NCBI RefSeq assembly: GCF_030167925.1
Contig: NZ_JASKUT010000001.1
Span: forward strand, 4,176,501-4,240,500
Length of the DNA: 64,000 bases
Direction: 5' to 3'
From: Paenibacillus silviterrae
GTDB lineage: Bacteria; Bacillota; Bacilli; Paenibacillales; NBRC-103111
Below are positions 1 through 8,485 of the stretch, piece after piece. The notes below the pieces were generated by a model that was given only the letters and a program-made list of their open reading frames with translations, was not told where the DNA came from and did not search any database. The number at the start of each line of letters is the position of its first letter. Positions within the stretch are counted from its first letter, which is position 1. The translations under genes were made by a program, and so were the position numbers.

Positions 1-800
1 ACTACGAAACGCTGGGAAGCTAAAGCAACACCGGCTCGGTGGGCTTCCATGACGTCGCCCGCAACGGCCTCTAGAACATTCTTATCGATGTCGACGATCG
101 TATTGAGCAAGAAGTGGATCGGCACAAACCGGAGCACCTCTTCCAAATCACGATGAATGGGATTATCGGATTTGCCGGGTTCAGCTTTGTACTTAAGCGA
201 GAGACCGTGATTGTGCTCAATGGTCCGGTGTGAGGCTGTTCCCGGCACCATAGCCTTGACTCCCCCGGAGATGCCGACCAGCGCATGCGGTTCAATATTG
301 CCTGTTGCAATAAGCAAAGGCGCGGTAGCTACAATTCGATTAATTTCCAGCGGCGTGCCTGCGGAAGTGGTCCCAACAAAAACACAGTCCTCCGACAAAG
401 AGGAATGATTATGTACACGGACGCGGCGGTAAATGCTAGACCCGACAAGATGTTCGATTTCCTCCAGGCTATGCTTACGATGGAGGCCCAGTGCAATAAC
501 GACATCAACCGCTTCGTCGGGAATGCCGCCGGCATTTAACTCCTCCAGCAGAACCGGAAGCATCAGATGACTTGGGGCCAAGCGACTCCCGTCACTTATG
601 AGAATAACCGCACTTTTTTTACCGTGGGCCAGTTCATTCAATGGCTTACTGCCAATAGGCTGTTTCATGGCTCGCTGTAATACGGAAGGGGAGGAATCCT
701 CCTCGTAAACAGGCTTGTCCCGATAAGTAACCACCTTGGCGGAGACAGATGAGGGAAGCTGGAAGGTTACAGACGCGGTTCCATATCTAAGATGATAAAT
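1..800 (-). CDS. larA: LarA-family nickel-dependent racemase, 5' part (runs off the window)
   Basis: This is the N-terminal ~266 residues of a lactate racemase (LarA, DUF2088) family protein; the 3' end lies left of the window. Counting from the proposed start, Asp70, Arg73, His107, His172, Lys182 (in GGVKAMVPG) and His198 are all present. They match, with an offset of two or less, the catalytic and nickel-pincer-nucleotide ligands known in Lactobacillus plantarum LarA (D72, R75, H108, H174, K184, H200). The frame is open to the edge. No ATG, GTG or TTG lies in the right place: GGAGAAG is followed six bases later by ATT at 800-798, and that codon gives the register seen in LarA. The substrate may be another 2-hydroxy acid. 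The lar maturation genes (larB, larC, larE) are not in view. Confidence 0.85.
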   Translation of the reverse strand, partial: MYHLRYGTASVTFQLPSSVSAKVVTYRDKPVYEEDSSPSVLQRAMKQPIGSKPLNELAHGKKSAVILISDGSRLAPSHLMLPVLLEELNAGGIPDEAVDVVIALGLHRKHSLEEIEHLVGSSIYRRVRVHNHSSLSEDCVFVGTTSAGTPLEINRIVATAPLLIATGNIEPHALVGISGGVKAMVPGTASHRTIEHNHGLSLKYKAEPGKSDNPIHRDLEEVLRFVPIHFLLNTIVDIDKNVLEAVAGDVMEAHRAGVALASQRFV

Positions 801-1224
801 GGGAGACTTCTCCTCTCTTTTATTCTAACTTTCTAACATTCTTTCCACCAAAAGTGAAAATATCCTTATTACGGTAGGGGTCATTTTTTAAGGCCAATAT
901 TATGGTAAGTGAGGGAAATGCTCCTGGTTGATCTTTTAAGACCGGAAGCAGAAGGTGCTCCAACCCCAAAAAGGCCGGTCCTCAAACCTACGAAAATCCA
1001 GTAGTGACGCGGCTTATGCACCATACCTACATAATAAATCAATTACAAGTCAAACTCCTTGCTTGGTAGGGGTTTGGCTTATTCTGGTTTCCCTCCCATT
1101 AGCTCTCGTATAGAGGAAAAGTTTGAGGAATGCGCACCCGTTTCCTCCCATGGTAATCTGTGAATGCGGGTACAGTGAATACCCAAACATGGAGAATACT
1201 ACACGAACTGGGAGGAAGCGTTTC
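801..1224. other. Intergenic region, 424 bp
   Basis: This stretch lies between the divergent larA-like and NlpC/P60 genes, so it should hold both promoters. I see no convincing gene. The only structure is an imperfect hairpin at about 1050-1078 (CAAACTCC against GGGGTTTG) without a T-run. I could not place a reliable promoter. Confidence 0.5.
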
Positions 1225-2076
1225 ATGTTGAAGAAAAGCGCTGTAATTCGTACGGCAGGGCTGACTGCTGCGATGACGGTTATGTTGACAGGGGTTTTTG
1301 CGGGCTCGGCCTTTGCCGCCTATGATGATATGGATGCTGTATCCTTGGCTAAAAAGACGGTTGGCAAGGAGTATACCGTCGGCGGGGAAAGCATGAGCAA
1401 CGGGTTTGATGCTTCCGGTCTGATCCATTATGTATTTGAAAAGATTGATTATAATATGCCTCGTTCCCTGGATGCTCAATACAAGATGAACAAGCCGTTC
1501 ATAAAAACGCTAAGCAGTGTCAAGCCTGGCGATGTGCTTTTCTTCGGCTCCGGCAGCAGCCCAAGCTTCTCAGGAATTTATATCGGTAATGATAAAATGG
1601 TCATGGCGTCCAAAGCGAAGGACGAGGTAATTACTCGTGATGTCGATCTGTATAAGAGTCAGTTTATCGGAGCACGACGCGTACTTAGCAGTGATGACCA
1701 GAAGAAAGTCGGCTTGGTGCTGACAGCAAGACAATACTTGGGCACTCCTTATGATTTTGGGGCAAAATATGGGCAAACCCGGACCTTCGATTGCTCTTCC
1801 TTTATGAAGTGGATTTATAACAAGCATGGCATTGAGCTCCCTCGTGTATCCCGAGACCAAGCGAAGGAAGGCCGATATGTAAGCAAGAGCAACCTGGAAA
1901 CCGGGGATCTCGTATTCTTCACAACCAAGGATTCCGGAGGTAAAATCGGACATGTCGGTATGTATGTCGGCAACGGCATGATGATTCATACCTACGGCGA
2001 AGGCGGGGTAAAATACAGTACAATCGAAAGCGGTTGGTGGAAGGAGCATTATGTAACGGCCCGCCGCGTTCTATAA
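1225..2076 (+). CDS. Secreted tandem NlpC/P60 cell-wall hydrolase with one degenerate domain
   Basis: A 283-residue secreted protein. A signal peptide of about 31 residues ends in AFA, cleaved before AYDD. Two NlpC/P60-like domains follow. The second (about 160-283) has the catalytic Cys190 (FDCSS), His243 (IGHVG) and a third polar residue His255, and should cleave peptide bonds in peptidoglycan stems. The first (about 36-155) has the same layout, but Ala63 replaces the cysteine (FDASG) and Ser116 replaces the histidine (SFSGIYIGN), so it is probably inactive and may bind substrate. The start was chosen because GGAGG at 1211 is well spaced for ATG 1225 and it gives a proper signal peptide. 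An intrinsic terminator follows. Confidence 0.9.
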   Translation: MLKKSAVIRTAGLTAAMTVMLTGVFAGSAFAAYDDMDAVSLAKKTVGKEYTVGGESMSNGFDASGLIHYVFEKIDYNMPRSLDAQYKMNKPFIKTLSSVKPGDVLFFGSGSSPSFSGIYIGNDKMVMASKAKDEVITRDVDLYKSQFIGARRVLSSDDQKKVGLVLTARQYLGTPYDFGAKYGQTRTFDCSSFMKWIYNKHGIELPRVSRDQAKEGRYVSKSNLETGDLVFFTTKDSGGKIGHVGMYVGNGMMIHTYGEGGVKYSTIESGWWKEHYVTARRVL

Positions 2077-2091
2077 TTTCGAAGTTATCCG

Positions 2092-2122
2092 AACCCTGCG
2101 AAACGGCAGGGTTTATTTTTTT
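2092..2122 (+). terminator. Intrinsic terminator after the NlpC/P60 gene
   Basis: Stem AACCCTGC / GCAGGGTT with a 6-nt loop, followed by TTTATTTTTTT. Confidence 0.9.
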
Positions 2123-2206
2123 CCATAAAATTAGATACGGTTGTGATACAATAGAGGTAGTATTCATACGGTGATCACTATTATATAGAGAGTAAGGAGC
2201 CTCGGA

Positions 2207-3343
2207 ATGGATTGGGAACAGTTGAGAGAGAAGCTGCAGCAAATTCTGAATGTGCCCGTACAATGGATCCGATGGCCTTGGAGCGATTGGCTTCAGGCCG
2301 TAAAGCAAAGTAGTAATCGGGAAGCGGACCAAGCGGTTATGCCGGGTCGAAGCATGGAGCAGGGGGAGAGCCTCTTTTTTCTTGTACAAAAGGAAGGTCA
2401 AGAGGCGCATCTATTGCAGCTCCCTTCGGCAGGTGTAACGGCTGTAGAGCGGCAACTGGTTTCATTAACGATAACGTCAGGACTCAAGCGCAGCGGTGAC
2501 AAGAAGAGTGCAGGCTCAGGTCTTAGCGACGAGGAGCGCAAGGCGGCGCTTGTCCGCGATTGGGTGCGTCAGCAGCAGGAGCTGGGATTCCATCAGGCAG
2601 AGATGCCGGACACGCTTGTCTCCCAGATGTCTCTATATTCGAGTAAAATCCCGCTGCTGCTTTACGGTGATTCGACTACTTCCCGCAGGGTGCAATTTCA
2701 AGAGCTGAAAAAGCTGCTGGAAAGCTTCTTCGACGCAGAGATCACACTTGTTCCTCTAACGGATAATGAGTGGGTCATTCTTGGTCCGGAAAAGATCCTG
2801 TCCGCTGATACGTTGGATGAACGCGATTCCGAGGATGAGGAAAGCTTGGAGGATCAACTTGCCGCGATTGGCTACGGGTTACACGAAATGCTGGAGAGTG
2901 AATGGGTGGGAGAGTGCCATCTGGCCATTCATTATCCGATCAAACCGGCCAAATCGTTATACAGCGCGATTCTGCAGCTAAGAGAGACGATCATGCTTGG
3001 ACGCACTTATCACGTGGGCAGTAATATGCATTTGCCATGGAGCTTGCAGCTTGAGAAGCTGATACATCATATTCCCGAGGCGGAGAAAAGCGGCTTCCTG
3101 GAGAGGGTGCTGAAGCGGCTGGATGTGGTGCTCGATTCGGAGACCATGACGACGCTGGAGCAGTTTTTTGCTCTGGATTGCAATGTCAGCGAGACGGCCA
3201 AGAAGCTGTATATTCATCGAAACACGCTTTTATACCGACTCGATAAGTTTAAGCAGGAGACGGGTTTGGACGTGCGGACCTTCAACGACGCGGTTCTTGT
3301 GAAGATTGCCATGCTATTGTACAAAGTAACGAAAAGGAAGTGA
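2207..3343 (+). CDS. PucR-type helix-turn-helix transcriptional regulator
   Basis: A 378-residue cytoplasmic protein. The C-terminal ~60 residues (about 318-375) form the PucR/CdaR-type helix-turn-helix (NVSETAKKLYIHRNTLLYRL), the family signature. The central part (about 120-300) resembles the GGDEF-like sensing region of these regulators, and the first 100 residues are not recognised. TAAGGAG lies 7 bases before the ATG. The gene stands just upstream of msmX in the same direction with a 90-bp gap, so control of sugar transport is possible, but that is inferred from position only. Confidence 0.8.
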   Translation: MDWEQLREKLQQILNVPVQWIRWPWSDWLQAVKQSSNREADQAVMPGRSMEQGESLFFLVQKEGQEAHLLQLPSAGVTAVERQLVSLTITSGLKRSGDKKSAGSGLSDEERKAALVRDWVRQQQELGFHQAEMPDTLVSQMSLYSSKIPLLLYGDSTTSRRVQFQELKKLLESFFDAEITLVPLTDNEWVILGPEKILSADTLDERDSEDEESLEDQLAAIGYGLHEMLESEWVGECHLAIHYPIKPAKSLYSAILQLRETIMLGRTYHVGSNMHLPWSLQLEKLIHHIPEAEKSGFLERVLKRLDVVLDSETMTTLEQFFALDCNVSETAKKLYIHRNTLLYRLDKFKQETGLDVRTFNDAVLVKIAMLLYKVTKRK

Positions 3344-3433
3344 TTTTTTTGTGAAGATTGTGCATAGTCATAAGCGTGTCTGTAAGGTAAGATGGATCTA
3401 TAAGTTGATACTATCTCGTAGGGGGAATGAATC

Positions 3434-4558
3434 ATGGCAGGCGTACGCTTAAACCATATCGTAAAGAAATATCCGGGTGCAGAAGAAGCAACGGTTAAAG
3501 ATTTCCACTTGGAAATTAAAGATAAAGAATTCTTGGTATTGGTAGGCGCTTCCGGTTGCGGTAAGTCCACAACGCTTCGTATGATCGCAGGTTTGGAAGA
3601 AATCACAGAGGGCGAATTGTACATCGGCGACCGTCTTGTGAACGACGTTGCTCCGAAAGACCGCGACATCGCGATGGTGTTCCAGTCCTACGCGTTGTAT
3701 CCGCACATGAACGTGTATCAAAACATGGCTTTCGGTTTGAAGCTTCGTAAGTTCAAGAAGGCCGATATCGACGCTCGCGTTCGCGAAGCTGCTCGTATCC
3801 TCGACATCACTCACTTGCTGGATCGTAAGCCGAAGGCTCTCTCCGGCGGTCAGCGTCAGCGTGTTGCCTTGGGCCGTGCGATTGTCCGTGAACCGCAAGT
3901 ATTCTTGATGGACGAACCGCTTTCCAACTTGGATGCGAAGCTGCGCGTACAGATGCGTGCTGAGATCGGTAAGCTTCACAAGCGTCTGGAAACAACAATT
4001 ATCTACGTAACGCATGACCAAACAGAAGCGATGACAATGGGCGATCGTATCGTCGTTATGGATAAAGGGATCATTCAGCAAGCGGCTACACCGGAAGAGA
4101 TCTATAACTTCCCTCTGAACATGTTCGTTGCGGGCTTTATCGGATCTCCATCCATGAACTTTATTAACGGTACTTTCTCAGAGCAAGGTGGCAGCCTGTA
4201 CTTCAAGGCTAACGGAGTAAATGTAGAATTGCCTGAAGGCAAAGCAAAGATTCTGCGTGACAAAGGCTATATCGGTAAAGAGGTAGTTATGGGTGTTCGT
4301 CCTGAGGATTTCCACGATGAGGCGATCTTCATGGAAGCTTCCCCTAACTCCATCGTGAATGCTCACATTGAAGTGTCCGAGAACCTCGGTCATGAAATGC
4401 TCTTGCACTTGACTGGCATCGGTACTCAAGGCGTAGTTGCTCGTGTAGACGGCCGCGCAGGCTTCAAAGAAAACACAAGCGTTAAGCTTGCTATCGACAT
4501 GAACAAAGTTCATTTCTTCGATAAAGAAACGACTCTGTCCATCTTCGTGAACAACTAA
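3434..4558 (+). CDS. msmX: Multiple-sugar ABC transporter ATPase MsmX/UgpC
   Basis: A 374-residue ATPase of the MalK/UgpC group that energises several carbohydrate ABC importers. Walker A is GASGCGKST (about 37-45), the signature is [14 protein letters not shown], Walker B is [12 protein letters not shown], and the switch histidine is in [14 protein letters not shown]. The C-terminal TOBE-like regulatory domain (about 240-374) is complete. No membrane or binding-protein genes are nearby. This fits a shared ATPase, as B. subtilis MsmX is known to serve several importers. The codon choice looks like that of a highly expressed gene, similar to gapA and eno here. A strong terminator follows. Confidence 0.92.
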   Translation: MAGVRLNHIVKKYPGAEEATVKDFHLEIKDKEFLVLVGASGCGKSTTLRMIAGLEEITEGELYIGDRLVNDVAPKDRDIAMVFQSYALYPHMNVYQNMAFGLKLRKFKKADIDARVREAARILDITHLLDRKPKALSGGQRQRVALGRAIVREPQVFLMDEPLSNLDAKLRVQMRAEIGKLHKRLETTIIYVTHDQTEAMTMGDRIVVMDKGIIQQAATPEEIYNFPLNMFVAGFIGSPSMNFINGTFSEQGGSLYFKANGVNVELPEGKAKILRDKGYIGKEVVMGVRPEDFHDEAIFMEASPNSIVNAHIEVSENLGHEMLLHLTGIGTQGVVARVDGRAGFKENTSVKLAIDMNKVHFFDKETTLSIFVNN

Positions 4559-4575
4559 TATTATCTTACCCGCCC

Positions 4576-4610
4576 AGAGACCGTCCGAATAACTCGGACG
4601 GTCTCTTTTT
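4576..4610 (+). terminator. Intrinsic terminator after msmX
   Basis: A 13-bp perfect stem (AGAGACCGTCCGA / TCGGACGGTCTCT) with a 5-nt loop, then TTTT. Confidence 0.95.
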
Positions 4611-4625
4611 GCTTTTTTTTCGCAA

Positions 4626-4785
4626 CATGTTGGACTTGTTCGACAGTCGTAGGATCCTAAGGGTTGGGCCGCGAGTTTTATCCTTCGATCCCATCCATCC
4701 ACTTTTATTTAAAGGGATCGAAGGATAAGATGTTTGAGTTGAGGCCCACCCTTAGGAATCGGAGACGGAGAAGTAGTCCAACATG
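4626..4785. repeat. 160-bp nested imperfect palindrome
   Basis: Three pairs of arms nest inside each other. The outer pair is CATGTTGGACT (4626-4636) with AGTCCAACATG (4775-4785). The middle pair is CCTAAGGGTTGGGCC (4656-4670) with GGCCCACCCTTAGG (4743-4756), with one bulge. The inner pair is 4676-4692 with 4714-4730 (17 bp, one mismatch), around a 21-nt loop. It lies beyond the msmX terminator and before hprK and has no coding content. It could be a miniature inverted-repeat element or a structured RNA. Confidence 0.8.
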
Positions 4786-4786
4786 C

Positions 4787-4815
4787 TTGCTTTCCCCGAT
4801 TAATTCCATTAGGAT
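4787..4815 (+). promoter_or_regulatory. Possible sigma-A promoter of the hprK operon
   Basis: TTGCTT, a 17-bp spacer, then TAGGAT, ending 37 bp before the hprK start. The -10 match is only fair. The -35 adjoins the outer arm of the palindrome. Confidence 0.4.
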
Positions 4816-4852
4816 GAGAATATTGGGATAACAAAAGGAGACGACCTCATCT

Positions 4853-5794
4853 ATGCCGAAGAAGGTAAAAGTATCAGATTTGGTAGCGGAGTTTCATTTG
4901 GAGATTATCTGTGGGGAAGGCGGCTTAAAGCGCCCTATTACAGTAGCGGACTTATATAGACCCGGACTTGAAATCGCCGGGTATTTCGAGTTTCATCCGA
5001 GAGAGCGCGTACAGATTCTGGGGAAGACGGAGCTAACCTTTTTCGATGGGCTTTCTTCGGATGAGCGTATGGATCGAATGGCCCGACTGTGTAAGCCGGA
5101 GGAAACGCCTTGTATTATTTTGAGCCGTGGATTGGAAGCGCCGATTGAGCTATTGGCCGCGGCAAATGACAATCAGATTCCCGTGCTGCGAACAGGGACG
5201 GCAACAACGATCTTTACGAGCCGGTTAACAGGTTTCTTGGAGAACCGTCTCGCTCCGACGACAACGATTCATGGGGTATTAGTAGATGTTTATGGCGTTG
5301 GTATGCTCATTTCGGGATCAAGCGGGATTGGTAAAAGTGAGACGGCGCTGGAGCTTGTAAAAAGAGGGCATCGATTAATTGCCGACGATGCGGTAGAAAT
5401 CCGCCAGACGGCCGATCACACTTTGATTGGCAACGCACCGGAGCTGATTCGCCATCTGCTGGAAATTCGCGGAATCGGTATCATCAATGTAATGACGCTC
5501 TTCGGTGCGGGAGCCGTGCGCACGGCCAAGAAAATATCCGTCGTGTGCAAGCTGGAAACCTGGCAGCAGGACAAGCAGTATGACCGGCTGGGACTGGATG
5601 AAGAGACGACACGCATCATCGATACCGATATCCCATTAGTCACGGTGCCCGTCCGTCCCGGAAGGAACCTTGCGGTCATCATCGAAGTGGCCGCCATGAA
5701 CTACCGGTTGAAGCGCATGGGGTATAACGCGGCCCTTCAGTTTACGAACAAGCTGACGGAATCGCTCGCCGAGGATATGGATGATATCGAATAA
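4853..5794 (+). CDS. hprK: HPr kinase/phosphorylase
   Basis: A 313-residue bifunctional enzyme that phosphorylates and dephosphorylates a serine (Ser46) of HPr/Crh and so sets carbon catabolite repression. The P-loop GSSGIGKS is at 155-162, and the family signature with [10 protein letters not shown] follows at about 204-213. Length is normal for Bacillota. It heads a tight cluster with lgt (15-bp gap), ppaX and an acyltransferase, as in B. subtilis. Its likely substrate, an HPr-like protein with Ser46, is encoded at 23,783. Confidence 0.96.
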   Translation: MPKKVKVSDLVAEFHLEIICGEGGLKRPITVADLYRPGLEIAGYFEFHPRERVQILGKTELTFFDGLSSDERMDRMARLCKPEETPCIILSRGLEAPIELLAAANDNQIPVLRTGTATTIFTSRLTGFLENRLAPTTTIHGVLVDVYGVGMLISGSSGIGKSETALELVKRGHRLIADDAVEIRQTADHTLIGNAPELIRHLLEIRGIGIINVMTLFGAGAVRTAKKISVVCKLETWQQDKQYDRLGLDEETTRIIDTDIPLVTVPVRPGRNLAVIIEVAAMNYRLKRMGYNAALQFTNKLTESLAEDMDDIE

Positions 5795-5809
5795 GGGAGG
5801 GATGGCGGT

Positions 5810-6802
5810 ATGACGTTAGCAATAGATCCTATCGCAATCGCCTTAGGACCAATCAAGGTTCATTGGTACGGCATCATTCTGGGAACAGCCGTTCTCGTTG
5901 GGCTGCTGCTGGCAGTTCAGGAAGGAAAACGATTCAAAATTCCTTCCGATTTTTTCATGGATTTGATTCTTATTGGCGTTCCTTCGGCGATCGTCGGGGC
6001 TCGAATTTATTACGTCGCTTTTAAATGGGAAGATTATCGGGATAATTGGTTGGAGATATTTGCCGTCTGGCACGGTGGAATTGCCATCTATGGGGCACTG
6101 ATCGGGGCGGTCGCAGCAGGCGTCATTTACTCGAGGAAAAAAGGCTACAACTTTTGGCGTATTGCGGATATTTGCGCTCCAGGGTTAATCGTGGGGCAGA
6201 TGATCGGCCGCTGGGGAAACTTCATGAACCAAGAGGCTCATGGAGGTCCGGTCGATGAAGCATTCCTGCGGGAGACGCTGAATTTGCCGAATTGGATTGT
6301 GCAGCAAATGTTCATCGAGGGCACATATTACCATCCGACCTTCTTATATGAGTCGCTATGGAACCTTGTCGGGCTGCTGCTTCTGCTCTGGTTGCGCCGT
6401 AGACCGTTTTTACGGGCAGGAGAGCTGTTCGCAGGCTATTTCCTTTGGTATTCCATCGGTCGCTTCTTTGTAGAAGCGCTGCGTACGGACAGTTTGGACT
6501 TTACGGGACCGGAGTGGCTTGCAGGGTTTATTAATTGGTTATGGACGCCGATGACGTGGTTCGGCTTTACCCAGGGTACGTTAACATACGGCGGCAATGT
6601 GAGAATATCTCAGCTGGTTGCGATCTTGATCTTCTTGGGTGGGATTGCTTTCATAGCGATACGCCGGAAAACAGGGGCAGCATCGGTAAGATATGCGGAC
6701 CCTATCGTACGCCAAGGCGAAACGGTTATGGAGCCGGAGAACGAAGCCAAGGCTGAGCAGCAGGGCAGCGAGGAAAAAAACGAACGTACAATCGACAGCT
6801 AG
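5810..6802 (+). CDS. lgt: Prolipoprotein diacylglyceryl transferase
   Basis: A 330-residue multi-pass membrane enzyme that transfers diacylglycerol from phosphatidylglycerol to the lipobox cysteine of prolipoproteins, the first step of lipoprotein maturation. The Lgt signature GRWGNFMNQEAHGG is present at about residues 136-149, and HGGIAIYGALIG precedes it. About seven hydrophobic segments are visible. It is longer than the usual ~270 residues because of a hydrophilic, Glu/Lys-rich tail of about 45 residues that looks disordered. It would act on the lipoprotein encoded at 50,951, among others. Confidence 0.95.
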   Translation: MTLAIDPIAIALGPIKVHWYGIILGTAVLVGLLLAVQEGKRFKIPSDFFMDLILIGVPSAIVGARIYYVAFKWEDYRDNWLEIFAVWHGGIAIYGALIGAVAAGVIYSRKKGYNFWRIADICAPGLIVGQMIGRWGNFMNQEAHGGPVDEAFLRETLNLPNWIVQQMFIEGTYYHPTFLYESLWNLVGLLLLLWLRRRPFLRAGELFAGYFLWYSIGRFFVEALRTDSLDFTGPEWLAGFINWLWTPMTWFGFTQGTLTYGGNVRISQLVAILIFLGGIAFIAIRRKTGAASVRYADPIVRQGETVMEPENEAKAEQQGSEEKNERTIDS

Positions 6803-6819
6803 ACAAAGGAGCTTGAAGC

Positions 6820-7473
6820 ATGATTCAAACGGTACTTTTTGATTTGGACGGGACGATAATCGACACGAACGAGCTGATTATTCAATCTTTCCTGCATACG
6901 TTCGAAGGGATTGTCGATCCGCCGATGACGCGGGAGTTCATCATCCCAAACATGGGGCGTCCTCTGGTGGAGCAGATGGTGCATTTTTCCGGCCGCGAGC
7001 AGGTGGATGATCTGGTGCAAAAATATCGGGAATTTAATGTAACGCGTCATGATGAATTCGTGAAGGAGTTCCCTCACGTGAAGGAGACGCTGGCTGCGCT
7101 GCACGCAGCTGGTGTGAAGCTTGGAGTCGTAACCAGCAAAATCCGGCTTACCACCGAGATGGGCTTGAAGCTGTGCGGATTGTATGATTATTTTGGCACG
7201 ATCGTAACCGTAGAGGATGTGGAGAACCCGAAGCCGCATCCAGAGGGGATTCAGCGGGCCTTGCGCGAGCTCGGCGGAGATGCCTCTTCCGCGGCGATGG
7301 TCGGGGACAGCCATTACGATATCGAGGCGGGTAAGAACGCAGGTGTTGTATCCGTCGGCGTGGCTTGGTCCTTGAAGGGAATGGATTACTTGAAGGGCTA
7401 TGAGCCGACTCATATTATCGATGACATGCGCGAGCTGCTGCAGGTTGTCGGCATTCAAGGTGATGCTCGTTGA
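6820..7473 (+). CDS. ppaX: Pyrophosphatase PpaX (HAD superfamily)
   Basis: A 217-residue HAD hydrolase. Motif I is DLDGTIID (residues 8-15), motif II is VVTSK, and the lysine and acidic motifs are KPHPEG and MVGDSHYDIEAGKNAG. In B. subtilis PpaX hydrolyses the pyrophosphate released when HprK dephosphorylates P-Ser-HPr by phosphorolysis, and it lies in the hprK operon as here. The stop codon TGA overlaps the TTG start of the next gene. Confidence 0.92.
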   Translation: MIQTVLFDLDGTIIDTNELIIQSFLHTFEGIVDPPMTREFIIPNMGRPLVEQMVHFSGREQVDDLVQKYREFNVTRHDEFVKEFPHVKETLAALHAAGVKLGVVTSKIRLTTEMGLKLCGLYDYFGTIVTVEDVENPKPHPEGIQRALRELGGDASSAAMVGDSHYDIEAGKNAGVVSVGVAWSLKGMDYLKGYEPTHIIDDMRELLQVVGIQGDAR

Positions 7474-7976
7474 GACGAACGGAACGGTACCCGGTAGAAG
7501 GGCCGAATTCCTTATGGCAAATGTACAACACGATTTCGAGATGGAAAGCGGTACGAAATTTCGTGTTCATTCAAATTTCAAGGTATGCCCCATCTTTGCC
7601 CCTCAAGCGGTGGATTTATCGGCGCGTGTTAGGGATGAAGGTGGGAGAGCATACCTCCTTTGCTTTAATGGTCATGGTGGATGTGTTCTTTCCGGAGCGA
7701 ATTGAGGTAGGCGAGAACACGATTATCGGGTACAACTCGACGATCCTGACCCATGAGTATTTGATTAAAGAATATCGGCTCGGGAATGTACGGATCGGCT
7801 CCCATGTGATGATCGGTGCGAATACGACGATTTTGCCGGGGGTTACCATCGGGGATCATGCTGTGATTGGTGCGGGTTCGGTCGTACATAAGGATGTTGC
7901 GCCGTACAGCTTTGTTGCAGGCAACCCTCTGCGGGTCATCCGTGAGGATGTTCGAACAGGATCGGACGAGGGATGA
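7470..7976 (+). CDS. Left-handed beta-helix acyltransferase (YvoF-like)
   Basis: A 168-residue protein with hexapeptide repeats over about residues 75-155 (GENTIIGYNSTI, IGSHVMIGANTTILPGVTIG, IGAGSVVHKDV), typical of O-acetyltransferases of the maltose/galactoside type. It starts at TTG 7470, which overlaps the ppaX stop and implies translational coupling. An upstream AAGG helps the start. Position matches yvoF in B. subtilis, between ppaX and hisZ. The acceptor is unknown. Confidence 0.85.
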   Translation: MRRTERYPVEGPNSLWQMYNTISRWKAVRNFVFIQISRYAPSLPLKRWIYRRVLGMKVGEHTSFALMVMVDVFFPERIEVGENTIIGYNSTILTHEYLIKEYRLGNVRIGSHVMIGANTTILPGVTIGDHAVIGAGSVVHKDVAPYSFVAGNPLRVIREDVRTGSDEG

Positions 7977-8485
7977 CCCGTAGCGGAAAAAGTGAGTGCC
8001 GGCGCGGAAAAACCATGGAAAATCCATTGACCGGTCAATGGTTTCCGTGGTAAACTTACGATTACATTCTTTATTTTGGTAGCATGGTAACATATTAGCG
8101 AACTAAAGCGAATAAGTTGAGAAGTAAGTTTGCTTGAGGGGCTGTCGCTGGATGCTGCGGGACTCTGCGTAAGGCTTTGGGTAATGGCTGTAAGCTGAGC
8201 TCGGAGAAGGTGTTGTTAGAAGTGCGCGCGAAGGTTACCTGTAATTTATACAGTTATATTTCATGCATATTGCCGTTTTTCCGGAAGTAGCGCCCAGGGT
8301 CGGGTTGGTCCCGAGAGCTTATAGGAATATCAATAGTGGAAAGTAAGGGTTGGGTGCGAAAAGTGTAACGGCCGCCTTTGGAATCAAGTATATACCGACT
8401 CGTTCCATTATGAAAACTTGAATTCAAGCAGCGGCGGAGCATCCCTATTCGTAACGATAATTATAAACGTGGCAGGTGTAGAACA
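7977..8485. other. Intergenic region upstream of the his operon, 509 bp
   Basis: No convincing gene. It should hold the terminator of the hprK cluster and the leader or promoter of the his operon. I searched by eye for a T-box (AGGGTGGNACCGCG) and did not find one, nor a clean intrinsic attenuator. The palindrome at 8012-8051 is the only clear structure. Confidence 0.5.
8012..8051. repeat. Near-perfect 40-bp palindrome after the YvoF-like gene
   Basis: The core CCATTGACCGGTCAATGG (8024-8041) is a perfect palindrome. It extends outward as ACCATGGAAA against TTTCCGTGGT. There is no loop and no T-run. It may be a factor-independent terminator, a transcript stabiliser or a protein site. Confidence 0.7.

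Noticed and set aside
8254..8442. 62-codon minus-strand frame upstream of hisZ
   Set aside because: No ribosome site and no resemblance to a leader peptide (no histidine run).
7977..8485. T-box leader for the his operon
   Set aside because: The AGGGTGG...ACCGCG element and an antiterminator were not found on reading the region; only unrelated G-rich strings occur.
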